Source: Acrocarpospora phusangensis (GTDB lineage Bacteria; Actinomycetota; Actinomycetes; Streptosporangiales; Streptosporangiaceae). Taken from it: a stretch of 64,000 nt of DNA. Below are positions 34,164-43,713 of this stretch, in pieces. The stretch covers positions 1 to 64,000 of the forward strand of contig NZ_BOOA01000021.1 of NCBI RefSeq assembly GCF_016862995.1. The letters are read 5' to 3'. The notes below the pieces were generated by a model. The model had not been told where the DNA came from. It did no database searches and saw nothing but the letters and a program-made list of their open reading frames with translations. How positions within the stretch are numbered: the first letter of the stretch is position 1; every line of letters starts with the position of its first letter. The translations under genes were made by a program, and so were the position numbers.

Positions 34164-36188
34164 GTGACCACGCTTGACCCTGCCATGCCCGGCGACGCCC
34201 GCGACCTGGACGCCGTTGTGGAAGCCCCCGAGGAGACTCCCGCTGTGCCGGAGTTCTCCCTGCTGGGTCTGCCCCGCCCCCTGGTCTCCGGCCTGGCGCG
34301 CGCCGGCATCCACGCGCCGTTCCCGATCCAGCGGGCCGCCATCCCCGACATCCTGGCCGGCCACGACGTGCTCGGGCGCGGCCAGACCGGCTCCGGCAAG
34401 ACCCTCGCCTTCGGCCTGCCGATGATGGCCAGGATCGCCGGCGAGAAGGCGCAGCCGCGCCGCCCCCGCGCGATCATCCTGGTGCCCACCCGCGAACTGG
34501 CCCTCCAGGTCGCCGACGCGCTGGAGCCGCTCGGCCGCGGCCTCAGCCTGCGCATGAAGACCGTCGTCGGCGGCATGTCCATGGGCAAGCAGATCGAGGC
34601 CCTGCGCCGCGGCGTCGAGGTCGTCGTGGCCACGCCCGGCCGCCTCACCGACCTCATGGAGCAGGGCGAGTGCTCCCTCGAGGACGTCCAGGTGAGCATC
34701 CTGGACGAGGCCGACCACATGTGCGACCTCGGCTTCTTCCCCGTGGTCAGCGCCATCCTGGAGGAGACCCCCGCCGACGGCCAGCGCCTGCTCTTCTCGG
34801 CCACCCTCGACGGCGACGTGGACAAGCTCGTCCAGCGCTTCCTCACCGCCCCGGTGACCCACTCGCTCGCGCCCGCCACCTCGCCGGTCGAGCTGATGGA
34901 ACACCACATGTTCCAGGTCACCTTCCACGACAAGCCCGACGTCACCGCGCAGATCGCGGCGCGCGAGGGCCGTACGATCATGTTCGTCCGCACCCAGCAC
35001 GGGGTGGACCGCGTGGTCAAGCAGCTCGCCCGCGTCGGCGTCAAGGCCGGCGGCCTGCACGGCGGCAAGCGCCAGAACCAGCGCACCCGCATCCTCGGCG
35101 AGTTCCGCGAGGGCAACGTCCAGGTGCTCGTCTGCACCGACGTGGCCGCCCGCGGCATCCACGTCGACGACGTGAGCCTGGTCCTGCACATCGACCCGCC
35201 GGCCGACCACAAGAGCTACCTGCACCGCGGCGGCCGTACGGCACGGGCCGGGGAGCGCGGCTCCGTGGTCACGCTGGTCATGCCGAACGAGCGGCGGACC
35301 ACCGAGGCGATGGCACGGCGGGCCGGGATCAACCCGTCCCGGCACAAGGTCACGCCCGGCGACCCGGTGCTGGCGGAGATCGCCGGCGCGCAGGAGCCGT
35401 CCGGCGAGTCCATCCCCGTCTGGGAGCCCGACGTGCGCAAGCCGCTGCGGCCCAAGCGCGACGACCGCGGCCCGCGCGGCGGTTTCGGCGACGGCGAGCG
35501 GCGTCCGCGCCGGTTCGGCGACCGGAACCGGTCCGACGACTTCCGCCGCCCGGCGGAGGACGGCGAGTCGCGCCGGCGCGACAACGCCGGTCCGCGCGGC
35601 CAGTACCGCGACGACCGCGGCCCCCGCACGGTCAACGGCGACCGCCCCCGCGAGAACCGGTCCTACGACCGCTCCGACCGCCCCTTCGAGCGTGCGGGCG
35701 ACCGTCCTTACGAGCGTTCCGGTGAGCGTTCGAACGACCGGCCCTACGGTCGCTCGTACGGCCGGGACGACCGGCGCGGCTTCGCCAACGACCGTCCGTC
35801 TTACGATCGGCCCTCCTACGACAGGCCGTCTTACGACCGTCCGTCCTACGACCGGCCCGCGTACGACCGTCAGGACCGGGGCGACCGGCCGTTCAGCGCC
35901 AACCGCCCGGCCGGCCGGGGCCGTCCGTTCACCGGCGACCGGGACGGCGGACGCCGTTTCGAGGACCGCGGCGAGCGCGGCGGATACCGGGGCAACGACA
36001 ACCGCGGCTCCTACCAGGGCGGGGACCGTCCCCGTACCGAGACGCGCGGCGGCTGGAACGGCGAAGGCCGCTCCGACTCCCGCGAGGGCCGCCCCGAGCA
36101 GCGCGGCGGCTTCCGCCCCCGCACGGGCGGCGGCTTCCGCCAGGGCGGCCGCCCCGGCGGCCACTCCGGCAGCCGCCACGGCCGCTGA
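34164..36188 (+). CDS. DEAD-box ATP-dependent RNA helicase with long Arg/Asp/Gly-rich tail
   Basis: 674 residues. RecA-like core (about 30-400): Q-motif region FPIQRAAIPDIL, Walker A GQTGSGKT (73-80), PTRELALQ, TPGRL, DEAD in ILDEADHM, SAT in FSATL, and motif VI HRGGRTARAG. From about residue 415 to the end the protein is a disordered tail of RG, RD and DRPSY repeats, likely RNA-binding. GTG 34164 is preferred (GGAAAGG 9 nt upstream); ATG 34146 would add six residues. Typically involved in ribosome assembly or mRNA turnover in the cold. Confidence 0.93.
   Translation: MTTLDPAMPGDARDLDAVVEAPEETPAVPEFSLLGLPRPLVSGLARAGIHAPFPIQRAAIPDILAGHDVLGRGQTGSGKTLAFGLPMMARIAGEKAQPRRPRAIILVPTRELALQVADALEPLGRGLSLRMKTVVGGMSMGKQIEALRRGVEVVVATPGRLTDLMEQGECSLEDVQVSILDEADHMCDLGFFPVVSAILEETPADGQRLLFSATLDGDVDKLVQRFLTAPVTHSLAPATSPVELMEHHMFQVTFHDKPDVTAQIAAREGRTIMFVRTQHGVDRVVKQLARVGVKAGGLHGGKRQNQRTRILGEFREGNVQVLVCTDVAARGIHVDDVSLVLHIDPPADHKSYLHRGGRTARAGERGSVVTLVMPNERRTTEAMARRAGINPSRHKVTPGDPVLAEIAGAQEPSGESIPVWEPDVRKPLRPKRDDRGPRGGFGDGERRPRRFGDRNRSDDFRRPAEDGESRRRDNAGPRGQYRDDRGPRTVNGDRPRENRSYDRSDRPFERAGDRPYERSGERSNDRPYGRSYGRDDRRGFANDRPSYDRPSYDRPSYDRPSYDRPAYDRQDRGDRPFSANRPAGRGRPFTGDRDGGRRFEDRGERGGYRGNDNRGSYQGGDRPRTETRGGWNGEGRSDSREGRPEQRGGFRPRTGGGFRQGGRPGGHSGSRHGR
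35790..35864 (+). repeat. Five 15-bp coding repeats (DRPSY/DRPAY pentapeptides)
   Basis: Five consecutive 15-nt units at 35790, 35805, 35820, 35835 and 35850 encode DRPSY four times and DRPAY once inside the helicase tail. Synonymous differences between units show the array is not a very recent expansion. Confidence 0.85.
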
Positions 36189-36193
36189 CCCTC

Positions 36194-36261
36194 CGCTCTG
36201 GCCACGAAACCGCTCTGGCCACGAAACGGCTCTTGGCACGAAACGGCTCTTGGCACGAAAC
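36194..36261 (+). repeat. Four tandem 17-bp repeats between helicase stop and terminator
   Basis: Exact 17-bp periods at 36194, 36211, 36228 and 36245. The first two units are identical, the last two are identical, and the pairs differ at four or five positions while all end in CACGAAAC. The final unit supplies the first bases of the terminator stem. Confidence 0.85.
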
Positions 36262-36293
36262 CGCCGCCGCGACTCTTCGCGGCGGCGGTTTCG
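36256..36293 (+). terminator. Strong 17-bp stem terminator after the DEAD-box helicase gene
   Basis: Perfect 17-nt arms (36256-36272 and 36277-36293) with loop CTCT. The stem is almost wholly GC apart from GAAAC/GTTTC at its base; no U-tract follows, as is usual for actinobacterial terminators. Confidence 0.75.
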
Positions 36294-36440
36294 TCATTGG
36301 TCCGCCGCGTGGGCGTTTCTCAGCGCGCGGGACATTCGGCTTGATTCGGTGTAATCCGGGTTAGGGCATCAGTCTTGTCGGTCGGGGTCGATAGAGTTTG
36401 GGGGCCTGTCCGTCCCGTGCTCGAAAGGCCAAGATCACCT

Positions 36441-39400
36441 GTGGCTGACTCGTTCGTTCACCTGCATGTTCACACCGAGTACTCGATGCTGGACGGGGCG
36501 GCGAAGATCGGCAAGCTGGCCGCCAGGGCGGCCGAGCTGGGGATGCCCGCGATCGCCATGAGCGACCACGGCAACATGTTCGGGGCGTACGAGTTCCAGA
36601 ACAAGATGACCGCGGCCGGAGTGAAGCCGATCATCGGGATCGAGGGCTACGTGAGCCCCGAGTCCCGGCACCACAAGCGGCCGGTCTTCTGGGGGGAGCC
36701 GCACCAGCGCAAGTCCGACGAGCGGACCGGCCTGGGCGGCGACGTCTCGGCCAGCGGGACGTACCTGCACAAGACGATGTGGGCGGTCAACGCGCAGGGG
36801 CTGCGCAACCTGTTCCGGATCTCGTCGCTGGCCTCGCTCGAAGGCCACATGAAGAAGTATCCGCGCATGGACGACGAACTCTTCGAGCAGTATCACGAGG
36901 GCATCGTCGCCACCACCGGCTGCCCGTCCGGCGCCGTCCAGACCCGCCTCCGGCTGGGGCAGTACGACAAGGCACTCGAGCACGCCGCCAAGTACCAGGA
37001 GATCTTCGGCAGGGACAACTACTTCCTGGAGATCATGGATCACGGCGGCATCCCCATCGAGACGGGGGTCCGCGAGGAACTGCTCAGGATCGGGAAGACG
37101 CTCGGCATCCCGCCGCTCGTCACCAACGACTCCCACTACGTCACGGAAGACCAGTCCACCGCGCACGACGCCCTGCTCTGCGTCGGCACCAACTCCCAGA
37201 TCAGCGACCCCAGCCGGTTCCGTTTCTCCGGCAACGGCTACTACGTGCGCTCCGCCGAGGAGATGTGGGCGCTGGACCCGACCTCGGAACTGTGGGCGCA
37301 GGGCTGCAAGAACACCCTGGTGATCGCCGAGCGCGTCGAGCCGTATGACGAGGTGTTCAAGCACCGCGACCTGGCCGCCAAGTTCCCGGTCCCCGAGGGC
37401 GAGACCGAGATGAGCTGGCTGCGCAAGGAGACCCAGCGCGGAGCCGTGCGCCGCTACGGCGAACCCGTCCCCGCCGAGGTGCTGGAGCGCATCGAGTACG
37501 AGCTCGGCGTCATCGAGAACATGGGCTTCCCCGGCTACTTCCTCGTCGTCGCCGACATCTGTCAGTACGCGCGGGACAACGGCATCTGGGTCGGCCCCGG
37601 CCGAGGCTCCGCCACCGGCTCCATGGTCGCCTACGTGACCGGCATCACCGAGCTCGACCCCATCGAGCACTCGCTGCTGTTCGAGCGGTTCCTGAACCCC
37701 GAACGAATCTCCATGCCCGACGTCGACCTGGACTTCGACGAGCGCCGGCGCGGTGACATGATCAGATACGTCACCGAGCGTTACGGCGAGGACAACGTCT
37801 CGCTGATCATCACCTACATGACGATCAAGTCGAAGGCGGCCGTGAAGGACGCGGCGCGCGTCCTCGGCTACCCCTTCCCGGTCGGCGAGAAGATCACCAA
37901 GGCGTTCCCGCCCGCCGTCATGGGCAAGGAGATCCCGCTCACCGGCATCTTCGACGAGAAGCACGCCCGTTACGCCGAGGCCACCGAGCTACGCAAACTC
38001 TACGAGGACGACCAGGACGTCCGGCAGGTCATCGACACCGCGCTCGGCCTGGAAGGGCTGACCCGGGGCACCGGCGTGCACGCGGCGGGCGTCATCCTGT
38101 CCTCGCAGCCGCTGATCGACGTCATGCCCATCTTCATGCGCCCCGACGACGGCGCCCGCATCACCGGCTTCGACGGGCCCAGCAGCGAGAACATGGGCGC
38201 GCTGAAGATGGACTTCCTCGGCCTGCGCAACCTCACCGTCATCGGCGACGCGATCCAGAACGTGAAGAGCAACCGGGCCGTCGACCTGGACATGCTCAAG
38301 CTGTCGCTGGACGACGAGAAGACCTACGAGCTGCTGGCCCGCGGCGAGACGCTCGGCGTCTTCCAGCTCGACAGCTCGATGATGCGCGACCTGACCAAGC
38401 TGATCGCCCCGGCCCGGTTCGAGGACATCTCGTCCGTCCTGGCGCTGGGCCGGCCCGGCCCGATGGGCGCCAACGCGCACACCAACTACGCGCTGCGCAA
38501 GGCCGGCCAGCAGGAGATCAAGCCGATCCACCCGGCCCTCAAGGAGGCCCTGGAGCCGATTCTCGGCACGACCTACCACCTGGTCGTCTACCAGGAGCAG
38601 GTCATGGCCATCGCGCAGCAGCTGGCGGGCTACACGCTCGGCGGCGCCGACATCCTGCGCCGGGCGATGGGCAAGAAGAAGAAGGAGGAGATGGACAAGC
38701 AGTGGGCCACCTTCTCCTCCGGGATGGTCTCCAAGGGCTACACCGAGGAGGCCGCCAAGGCCGTCTGGGACGTCCTCGAACCCTTCAGCTCGTACGGGTT
38801 CAACAAGTCCCACACGGCGGGCTACGGGCTGGTGTCGTACTGGACGGCCTATCTCAAGGCGAACTACCCGGCCGAGTACATGGCCGCCCTGCTCACCTCG
38901 GTCGGCACCAACAAGGACCGGATGGCGATCTACCTGGCCGAGTGCCGCCGCATGAAGCTGAAGGTGCTGCCGCCCGACGTCAACGAGTCGGGGCTGCAGT
39001 TCAGCGCCGTCGGCGAGGACGTGCGGTTCGGGCTCGGCGCGATCCAGAACGTCGGCGAGAACGCTATCAACGGCATCATCTCCGCCCGCAAGGCCAAGGG
39101 CGTCTTCACCGACTTCAACGACTTCCTCACCAAGGTCCCCCAGGTCGTCTGCAACAAGCGCACCATCGAGTCGCTGATCAAGGCGGGCTCCTTCGACGGC
39201 CTCGGCCACCCCCGCCGCGGCCTCGTGCAGATCCACGACCAGGCCATCGACTCGGTCATCGACGTCAAACGCAAGGAGGCCATGGGGCAGGACTCCCTGT
39301 TCGGCGCCTTCGAGGACAGCGGCGACGGCAGCGTCTTCCACGTCACGGTGCCCGAAGGCGAATGGGACAAGAAGACCAAGCTCTCCTTCGAACGCGAAAT

Positions 39401-40022
39401 GCTCGGTCTGTACGTCTCCGACCACCCGCTCAACGGCGCCGAACGTGTCCTGGAGCGCAACCGCGACCTCACCGTCGCCCAGATCCTGGACGGCCAGGCG
39501 GGCTTCGGCAACGTCCGCATCGCCGGCATCATCTCCGGCGTCGACAAGAAGGTCACCAAGAAGGGCGACGTCTGGGCCATCCTCACCATCGAGGACCACG
39601 ACGCCTCCATCGAGGTCCCCTGCTTCCCCAACACCTACCAGCTCTACGGCAGCAACCTCGCCCCCGACCTGGTCGTCTCCGTGACCGGCCGGATCCGGTC
39701 CCGCGGCGACGGCGAAGAGGCCACGGTGTCCTTCAACGCCATGGACATCACCTTTCTCGACATCTCCGGCATCCAGGCCGACGGCCGCGAGCCCGTCGTC
39801 ATCGCCCTCCGCGAGGAACGCATCACCAAGGACCTGGTCAGCGAACTCAAACGCATCCTCACGGTCCACTCGGGCGACACCCCGGTCCGCATCCGCGTCG
39901 AACGCCTCAACCGCAAAACCAACCTCCTCGAACTCCCCGACTACGCCGTCAACATCACCAACGGCGCCTTCGCCGGCGACATCAAGGTCCTCCTCGGCGC
40001 CAACGCCCTGATCGGCCCCTGA
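36441..40022 (+). CDS. dnaE: DNA polymerase III subunit alpha
   Basis: 1193 residues, the main replicative polymerase. N-terminal PHP domain (HLHVHTEYSMLDG from residue 7), catalytic Asp motif PDVDLDFD (about 426-433), tau-binding and OB-fold region near the C-terminus (VRIAGIISGV...). This is DnaE1-type by length and because it lacks the shorter ImuC/DnaE2 plan. Start is GTG 36441 (MADSFVHLHVH), with AAAGG about 12 nt upstream. It stands alone; the 252-bp gap before it contains the tandem repeats, terminator and presumed promoter. Confidence 0.96.
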   Translation: MADSFVHLHVHTEYSMLDGAAKIGKLAARAAELGMPAIAMSDHGNMFGAYEFQNKMTAAGVKPIIGIEGYVSPESRHHKRPVFWGEPHQRKSDERTGLGGDVSASGTYLHKTMWAVNAQGLRNLFRISSLASLEGHMKKYPRMDDELFEQYHEGIVATTGCPSGAVQTRLRLGQYDKALEHAAKYQEIFGRDNYFLEIMDHGGIPIETGVREELLRIGKTLGIPPLVTNDSHYVTEDQSTAHDALLCVGTNSQISDPSRFRFSGNGYYVRSAEEMWALDPTSELWAQGCKNTLVIAERVEPYDEVFKHRDLAAKFPVPEGETEMSWLRKETQRGAVRRYGEPVPAEVLERIEYELGVIENMGFPGYFLVVADICQYARDNGIWVGPGRGSATGSMVAYVTGITELDPIEHSLLFERFLNPERISMPDVDLDFDERRRGDMIRYVTERYGEDNVSLIITYMTIKSKAAVKDAARVLGYPFPVGEKITKAFPPAVMGKEIPLTGIFDEKHARYAEATELRKLYEDDQDVRQVIDTALGLEGLTRGTGVHAAGVILSSQPLIDVMPIFMRPDDGARITGFDGPSSENMGALKMDFLGLRNLTVIGDAIQNVKSNRAVDLDMLKLSLDDEKTYELLARGETLGVFQLDSSMMRDLTKLIAPARFEDISSVLALGRPGPMGANAHTNYALRKAGQQEIKPIHPALKEALEPILGTTYHLVVYQEQVMAIAQQLAGYTLGGADILRRAMGKKKKEEMDKQWATFSSGMVSKGYTEEAAKAVWDVLEPFSSYGFNKSHTAGYGLVSYWTAYLKANYPAEYMAALLTSVGTNKDRMAIYLAECRRMKLKVLPPDVNESGLQFSAVGEDVRFGLGAIQNVGENAINGIISARKAKGVFTDFNDFLTKVPQVVCNKRTIESLIKAGSFDGLGHPRRGLVQIHDQAIDSVIDVKRKEAMGQDSLFGAFEDSGDGSVFHVTVPEGEWDKKTKLSFEREMLGLYVSDHPLNGAERVLERNRDLTVAQILDGQAGFGNVRIAGIISGVDKKVTKKGDVWAILTIEDHDASIEVPCFPNTYQLYGSNLAPDLVVSVTGRIRSRGDGEEATVSFNAMDITFLDISGIQADGREPVVIALREERITKDLVSELKRILTVHSGDTPVRIRVERLNRKTNLLELPDYAVNITNGAFAGDIKVLLGANALIGP

Positions 40023-40032
40023 CGCCTCACGT

Positions 40033-40075
40033 CCCGGGGCGGCCGGCCCGAGTTACTCGGGCCGGCCACCCCGGG
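40033..40075. terminator. Bidirectional terminator between dnaE and the secreted M23 protein gene
   Basis: A near-perfect 20-bp stem: CCCGGGG, one C/A mismatch, then GGCCGGCCCGAG with loop TTA and the complementary 3' side (40056-40075). It serves both converging genes (stops at 40022 and 40080). No T-tract. Confidence 0.75.
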
Positions 40076-40079
40076 CGCG

Positions 40080-43000
40080 TCAGAGGGCGCGGACGCTGAG
40101 GATGTCCACGGTGAACGGGCTGCCGTACCAGAAGCGGGTGTGCAGCATGCCCTCGGTCGGCTCGCCGAGGTCGAGGCCGTCGAAGTCGGCCAGCGGGATG
40201 TCCACGGTCTGCTCCCCGTCGTGGCCGTTCTGGCCGTAGTCGGCGAGGCTGGCGAACCGCCAGCCGCCCTGGTCGAAGATGATCGCGGAGGCGTCGCCGC
40301 CGATGGCCTGCAGGCCGTGCAGGTCGTAGGTGACCCGCAGGACCGTCTTGCCCTCCAGGAGGCCGGGGTCGAACTCCTGGTACTCCTCATCGGCGCCGTT
40401 GGACCCGGTCAGGTGCCAGGGTTCGGGCAGGAGTTCCACGCCCGCCGGGGTTCCGCCGCCGGTGAAGGCGATCTCGTCGAGCTCCAGTGTCTCGGCGGCC
40501 GGGGTCCAGAAGCGGAAGCCGAGGCGGGCGAACGGCTGGGACTTGTCGAATCCCTGGAAGGCGGTCAGCGGAACGGTGACGTCCTGCCATCCGTCGTGGC
40601 CCTGGTCCACATGGCCGGCGAGCGGTACGAACTTCCAGCCGCCGCCCTGGTCGAGGTAGAGCGCCGACGCGTCGGCCCCGAGCAGCGTGGCGCCGTTGAG
40701 GTCCAGCCTGAGCTTGATCGCGTCGTGGCCGGCCAGGGCGGCGGTGCCGGCGTTCTTCGAGGTCTCGGCGGCCCCGCCGGCGGGAGTGACGATGCGCATG
40801 ACTCCGTTCGCCGCCGTCACGTCGCCGCTCTTCCACCACGCGCCCGCGCCCTGCTGGAAGTCCTCGAAGACGTACGCGCCCGCGCCCGCCGACACCGTCA
40901 CCGTGATCGTCCCGCTGCCGGTGAGGGCGCCGTCGTCGGCGTGGACGGTGATGACGTGCTCCCCGGCGTCTCCCGGCCCCGGCTCCAGGGTCAGGGTGCC
41001 GACGCCGTCTCCCTCGTCGGCGAACGTGGCGAAGCCCGGCAGGTCCTCGGCGGTGAGGACCAGCGACGACCGCTCGTGGTCGTCCGCGCGGATCTCGACC
41101 TCCGTGGTGGTGCCCGCCTCCATGGTCAGGCTGCCGCCCGCCACCACCGGCGGCGCGTTGACGGTGAAGGTCCTGATCGGGCTCCACGCCCCTTCGCCGA
41201 CCTGGTTACGGCCTTGGACCTGCCAGCTGTAGGTGCCGGGGAAGAGGTCGGTCACGGTACGGCTGTCGCCTGACGCCCAGGTGGACTGGTAGTCGTAGCC
41301 GTCGCTCCACACGTGCACGCGTTTCTCCGGGCCGTGCTGGTAGCTGAGCTGCACGCTGGTCGTACTGGCCGGGAACACCGTCCCGTTGGCGGGGGCGATG
41401 ATTTCCGAGTTCGGCGGCGTGTGCTTGTAGATCTCGATGGACCGCACGCGGTTGCGCATCGCGGTGCCGACGTCGAATTCGGCGACGCTGTTGTCGTAGT
41501 GGGCCGGGTTGCCGGTCTGGTCGCGCTCGGTCCACAGCACGATGTGGTACAGGTTCGCCCAGTTGTCGTCGTAGCGAACCGACTCGGTGATGTCGTTGAA
41601 GCCGTGCTCCTGCATGTTGTACTTGCCGACACCGAACCACTTGCACGGGCCGCCGTAATTCGTGCCGTCGCACAAGGCGATGCCGCCACGCAGCTCCACC
41701 TCGGCCGAAGAGATCGTGTTGGTGTTGATCATGTTGTTGGCGAGGTTGGCGTCGTCGTAGTCGAAGTACTCGCAGGGGCTGTTCATGCCGGCGTTGTCGC
41801 ACACCCGCACCTTCACCCGGTTGCCCACCTTGAGCGAGGAGATGGAGTCGTTCGGGAGGTTGATCGCCGCCGGGTCCTCGTACCGCCCGACCTCCTTGAT
41901 GATGCAGGTCTCCTGGTAGTTCTCGTTCACGAAGAAGGCCACCTGGCTGTCGTTGGGCGCGCATCCCGTGGTCGGCGCCCCGCCTTCGACCTTCATCGAC
42001 GAGACCGTGTTCGTGTTGATCGAGTTGTTCGCCAGATCGGGGTCGCTGGCGCTGAAATACTCACACGGGCTGTTCAACCCCGCGTTGTCGCACAGTCGCA
42101 CATTGGCCCCGCTCCCCACCTTGATCGACGTGATGCTGTCGTTGGGCAGGCCGATGGACTCCGGGTTGGGGTACTCGCCCATGCCCTTCAGCACGCAGCT
42201 GCCGCCGTAGTTGGCGTCGGTGAAGACGGCCGCCTGGTACTGGCCCGGCGTGCAGTCGGGCTGCCCCCCTCCGCCGCCTCCGCCCCCGCCGGGGTTGGTC
42301 ACGCCGCCGTCGTCCGGGCGGCGCTCGCAGGGAGCCGACCGGCAGATCTTGCGCCACCCGTTGGGGGCCTTCTGGATCCGTCCGTTCTTGGCGTAGACGT
42401 CGGCGCTCACCAGGATGTACGGCGTGTTCGGCATCTGCCGGGTCGTGTACGCGTCCTGCTGAGCCGCCCCTCCGGCCGATTTCGTGAAGATGGTGCTCCA
42501 GCCCACTCCCGGCTGGTACATGGTGAGAAGGATGCGATCCAGCCCCTGGTTGCCGTTGTCGGCGCCCCGGAAGTTGATCTCCAGCGTGGTTCCGGGGCTT
42601 CGTACGGCGGTGCCGGTGACGGGGTCGCCCGGGGTGGGGCCGAGCCACCAGCCGCCGGGCAGGTCGCCCTCGGGGTGGTACTCATGGCTGGTCCCGCACC
42701 CGATCCGGTCGAAGTCCGCGTAACCGCTCATCGGCTGCGGCTTCACGGGCGTGCCGTCGGTGAGGCCGCTGCCGCCGTACCTGAGGTTGAAGTGGAGGTG
42801 GGGATCGGTCGACCAGCCGGAATTGCCGGACCAGCCGATCACCTGGCCGCGTTGTACGGTGGTGGGGGCGATGCGGTTACTCAGATGCCCGTAGGTCGCT
42901 ACCCACGGGCCGCTGCGGAGCAGGATGGCGTGGCCGTACCCGTCGTTGTCCTCGATGTGGCTGATCGTGCCGCCGAAGGCGGCGGTGACCGGTGTGCCCA

Positions 43001-43232
43001 CGTTCATGTCGAAGTCGAGCGCGTAGCGGTCCCAGGGGTAGGCGCCGCCGTGGCTGAAGGAGCAGTCGAAGCCCTGGGTGACCGGATGCTGTCCGGACTG
43101 CCAGGGCAGGCGCAGATCGAGTTCCGCGGCGTCGGCCGCGTGGGCGGGTGCGGCGGGCAGGGCGGTCAGCAGTGAGCCGAGGCACACCGCGACCGAGAGA
43201 ATGACCACCCGCCGGAATCTGGTGAGGAGCAT
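40080..43232 (-). CDS. Large secreted multidomain protein: M23 peptidase plus crystallin-like repeats and two C-terminal beta-sandwich modules
   Basis: 1050 residues. Signal peptide about 1-32 (cleavage after AHA). M23/LytM-like domain about 40-160 with zinc-site D73 and H145-x-H147 (DPHLHF); the usual first His four residues before D73 is Arg, with H61 further upstream. A poly-Gly linker near 310-318 leads to two homologous ~85-residue repeats (about 324-510, each with NEN/DANY-x-x-x-C, SI-x-LPNDSI and C-DNAG-NSPCEYF) and a shorter third, resembling beta/gamma-crystallin or inhibitor I36-like modules. Then an FN3-like segment, an Ig/cadherin-like segment, and two related carbohydrate-binding-like domains (about 782-922, 929-1050; shared D(Q)GG-W-F motif). 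ATG 43232 has GGAGGG 6 nt upstream. Likely acts on or binds cell walls; substrate unknown. Confidence 0.85.
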   Translation of the reverse strand: MLLTRFRRVVILSVAVCLGSLLTALPAAPAHAADAAELDLRLPWQSGQHPVTQGFDCSFSHGGAYPWDRYALDFDMNVGTPVTAAFGGTISHIEDNDGYGHAILLRSGPWVATYGHLSNRIAPTTVQRGQVIGWSGNSGWSTDPHLHFNLRYGGSGLTDGTPVKPQPMSGYADFDRIGCGTSHEYHPEGDLPGGWWLGPTPGDPVTGTAVRSPGTTLEINFRGADNGNQGLDRILLTMYQPGVGWSTIFTKSAGGAAQQDAYTTRQMPNTPYILVSADVYAKNGRIQKAPNGWRKICRSAPCERRPDDGGVTNPGGGGGGGGGQPDCTPGQYQAAVFTDANYGGSCVLKGMGEYPNPESIGLPNDSITSIKVGSGANVRLCDNAGLNSPCEYFSASDPDLANNSINTNTVSSMKVEGGAPTTGCAPNDSQVAFFVNENYQETCIIKEVGRYEDPAAINLPNDSISSLKVGNRVKVRVCDNAGMNSPCEYFDYDDANLANNMINTNTISSAEVELRGGIALCDGTNYGGPCKWFGVGKYNMQEHGFNDITESVRYDDNWANLYHIVLWTERDQTGNPAHYDNSVAEFDVGTAMRNRVRSIEIYKHTPPNSEIIAPANGTVFPASTTSVQLSYQHGPEKRVHVWSDGYDYQSTWASGDSRTVTDLFPGTYSWQVQGRNQVGEGAWSPIRTFTVNAPPVVAGGSLTMEAGTTTEVEIRADDHERSSLVLTAEDLPGFATFADEGDGVGTLTLEPGPGDAGEHVITVHADDGALTGSGTITVTVSAGAGAYVFEDFQQGAGAWWKSGDVTAANGVMRIVTPAGGAAETSKNAGTAALAGHDAIKLRLDLNGATLLGADASALYLDQGGGWKFVPLAGHVDQGHDGWQDVTVPLTAFQGFDKSQPFARLGFRFWTPAAETLELDEIAFTGGGTPAGVELLPEPWHLTGSNGADEEYQEFDPGLLEGKTVLRVTYDLHGLQAIGGDASAIIFDQGGWRFASLADYGQNGHDGEQTVDIPLADFDGLDLGEPTEGMLHTRFWYGSPFTVDILSVRAL

Positions 43233-43412
43233 GCGGGACCCTCCGTTGGTCGTCGTTGACCGTGACGCTGGCAGCACGCGGAAGGCCCGGAAAGACCGCT
43301 GCGGAGTGGTCACGCTGGAGGGGTTACGTTCGCGGGTCTGGTGGGGCGGGTGGGGGACATGGGGTCTCGGAGGGTGGACGGTCACACGGAATCGTCGGGC
43401 GGGGGCTTAGGG

Positions 43413-43441
43413 TTGACGTGGCAGAATTCGCTAAGTGTGAG
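43413..43441 (+). promoter_or_regulatory. Possible promoter for hisE-hisG
   Basis: TTGACG (43413-43418), a 17-nt spacer and TGTGAG (43436-43441). The -35 is good and the -10 poor. Transcription would start only a few nt before the ATG at 43450. Confidence 0.3.
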
Positions 43442-43449
43442 AGTGGATC

Positions 43450-43713
43450 ATGACGACCTTCGATGAGTTGTACTCGTTGTTGTCCGAGAGGGCGCGTACC
43501 CGGCCGGAGGGGTCCGGGACGGTGGCCGCGCTGGACGCCGGGGTGCACGCGATCGGGAAGAAGATCGTCGAAGAGGCCGCTGAGGTGTGGATGGCCGCGG
43601 AGTACGAGTCGGCGGATCGGGCCGCCGAGGAGATCTCCCAGTTGCTGTACCACCTGCAGGTGCTGATGGTGGCGCGGGGGATCGGGCTGGACCAGGTGTA
43701 CAAGCATCTGTAG
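43450..43713 (+). CDS. hisE: Phosphoribosyl-ATP pyrophosphohydrolase
   Basis: 87 residues, second step of histidine synthesis. The all-alpha MazG-like fold is recognised by the [11 protein letters not shown] and [14 protein letters not shown] helices carrying the Glu/Asp metal ligands. Length is typical of stand-alone HisE. Followed by hisG after 80 nt, a pairing common in actinobacteria; the gap holds several short degenerate repeats of the type GCGAACCAG. Confidence 0.94.
   Translation: MTTFDELYSLLSERARTRPEGSGTVAALDAGVHAIGKKIVEEAAEVWMAAEYESADRAAEEISQLLYHLQVLMVARGIGLDQVYKHL

Noticed and set aside
36194-36261. CRISPR array
   Set aside because: The 17-bp units are directly adjacent with no spacers, and no cas genes are in the window.
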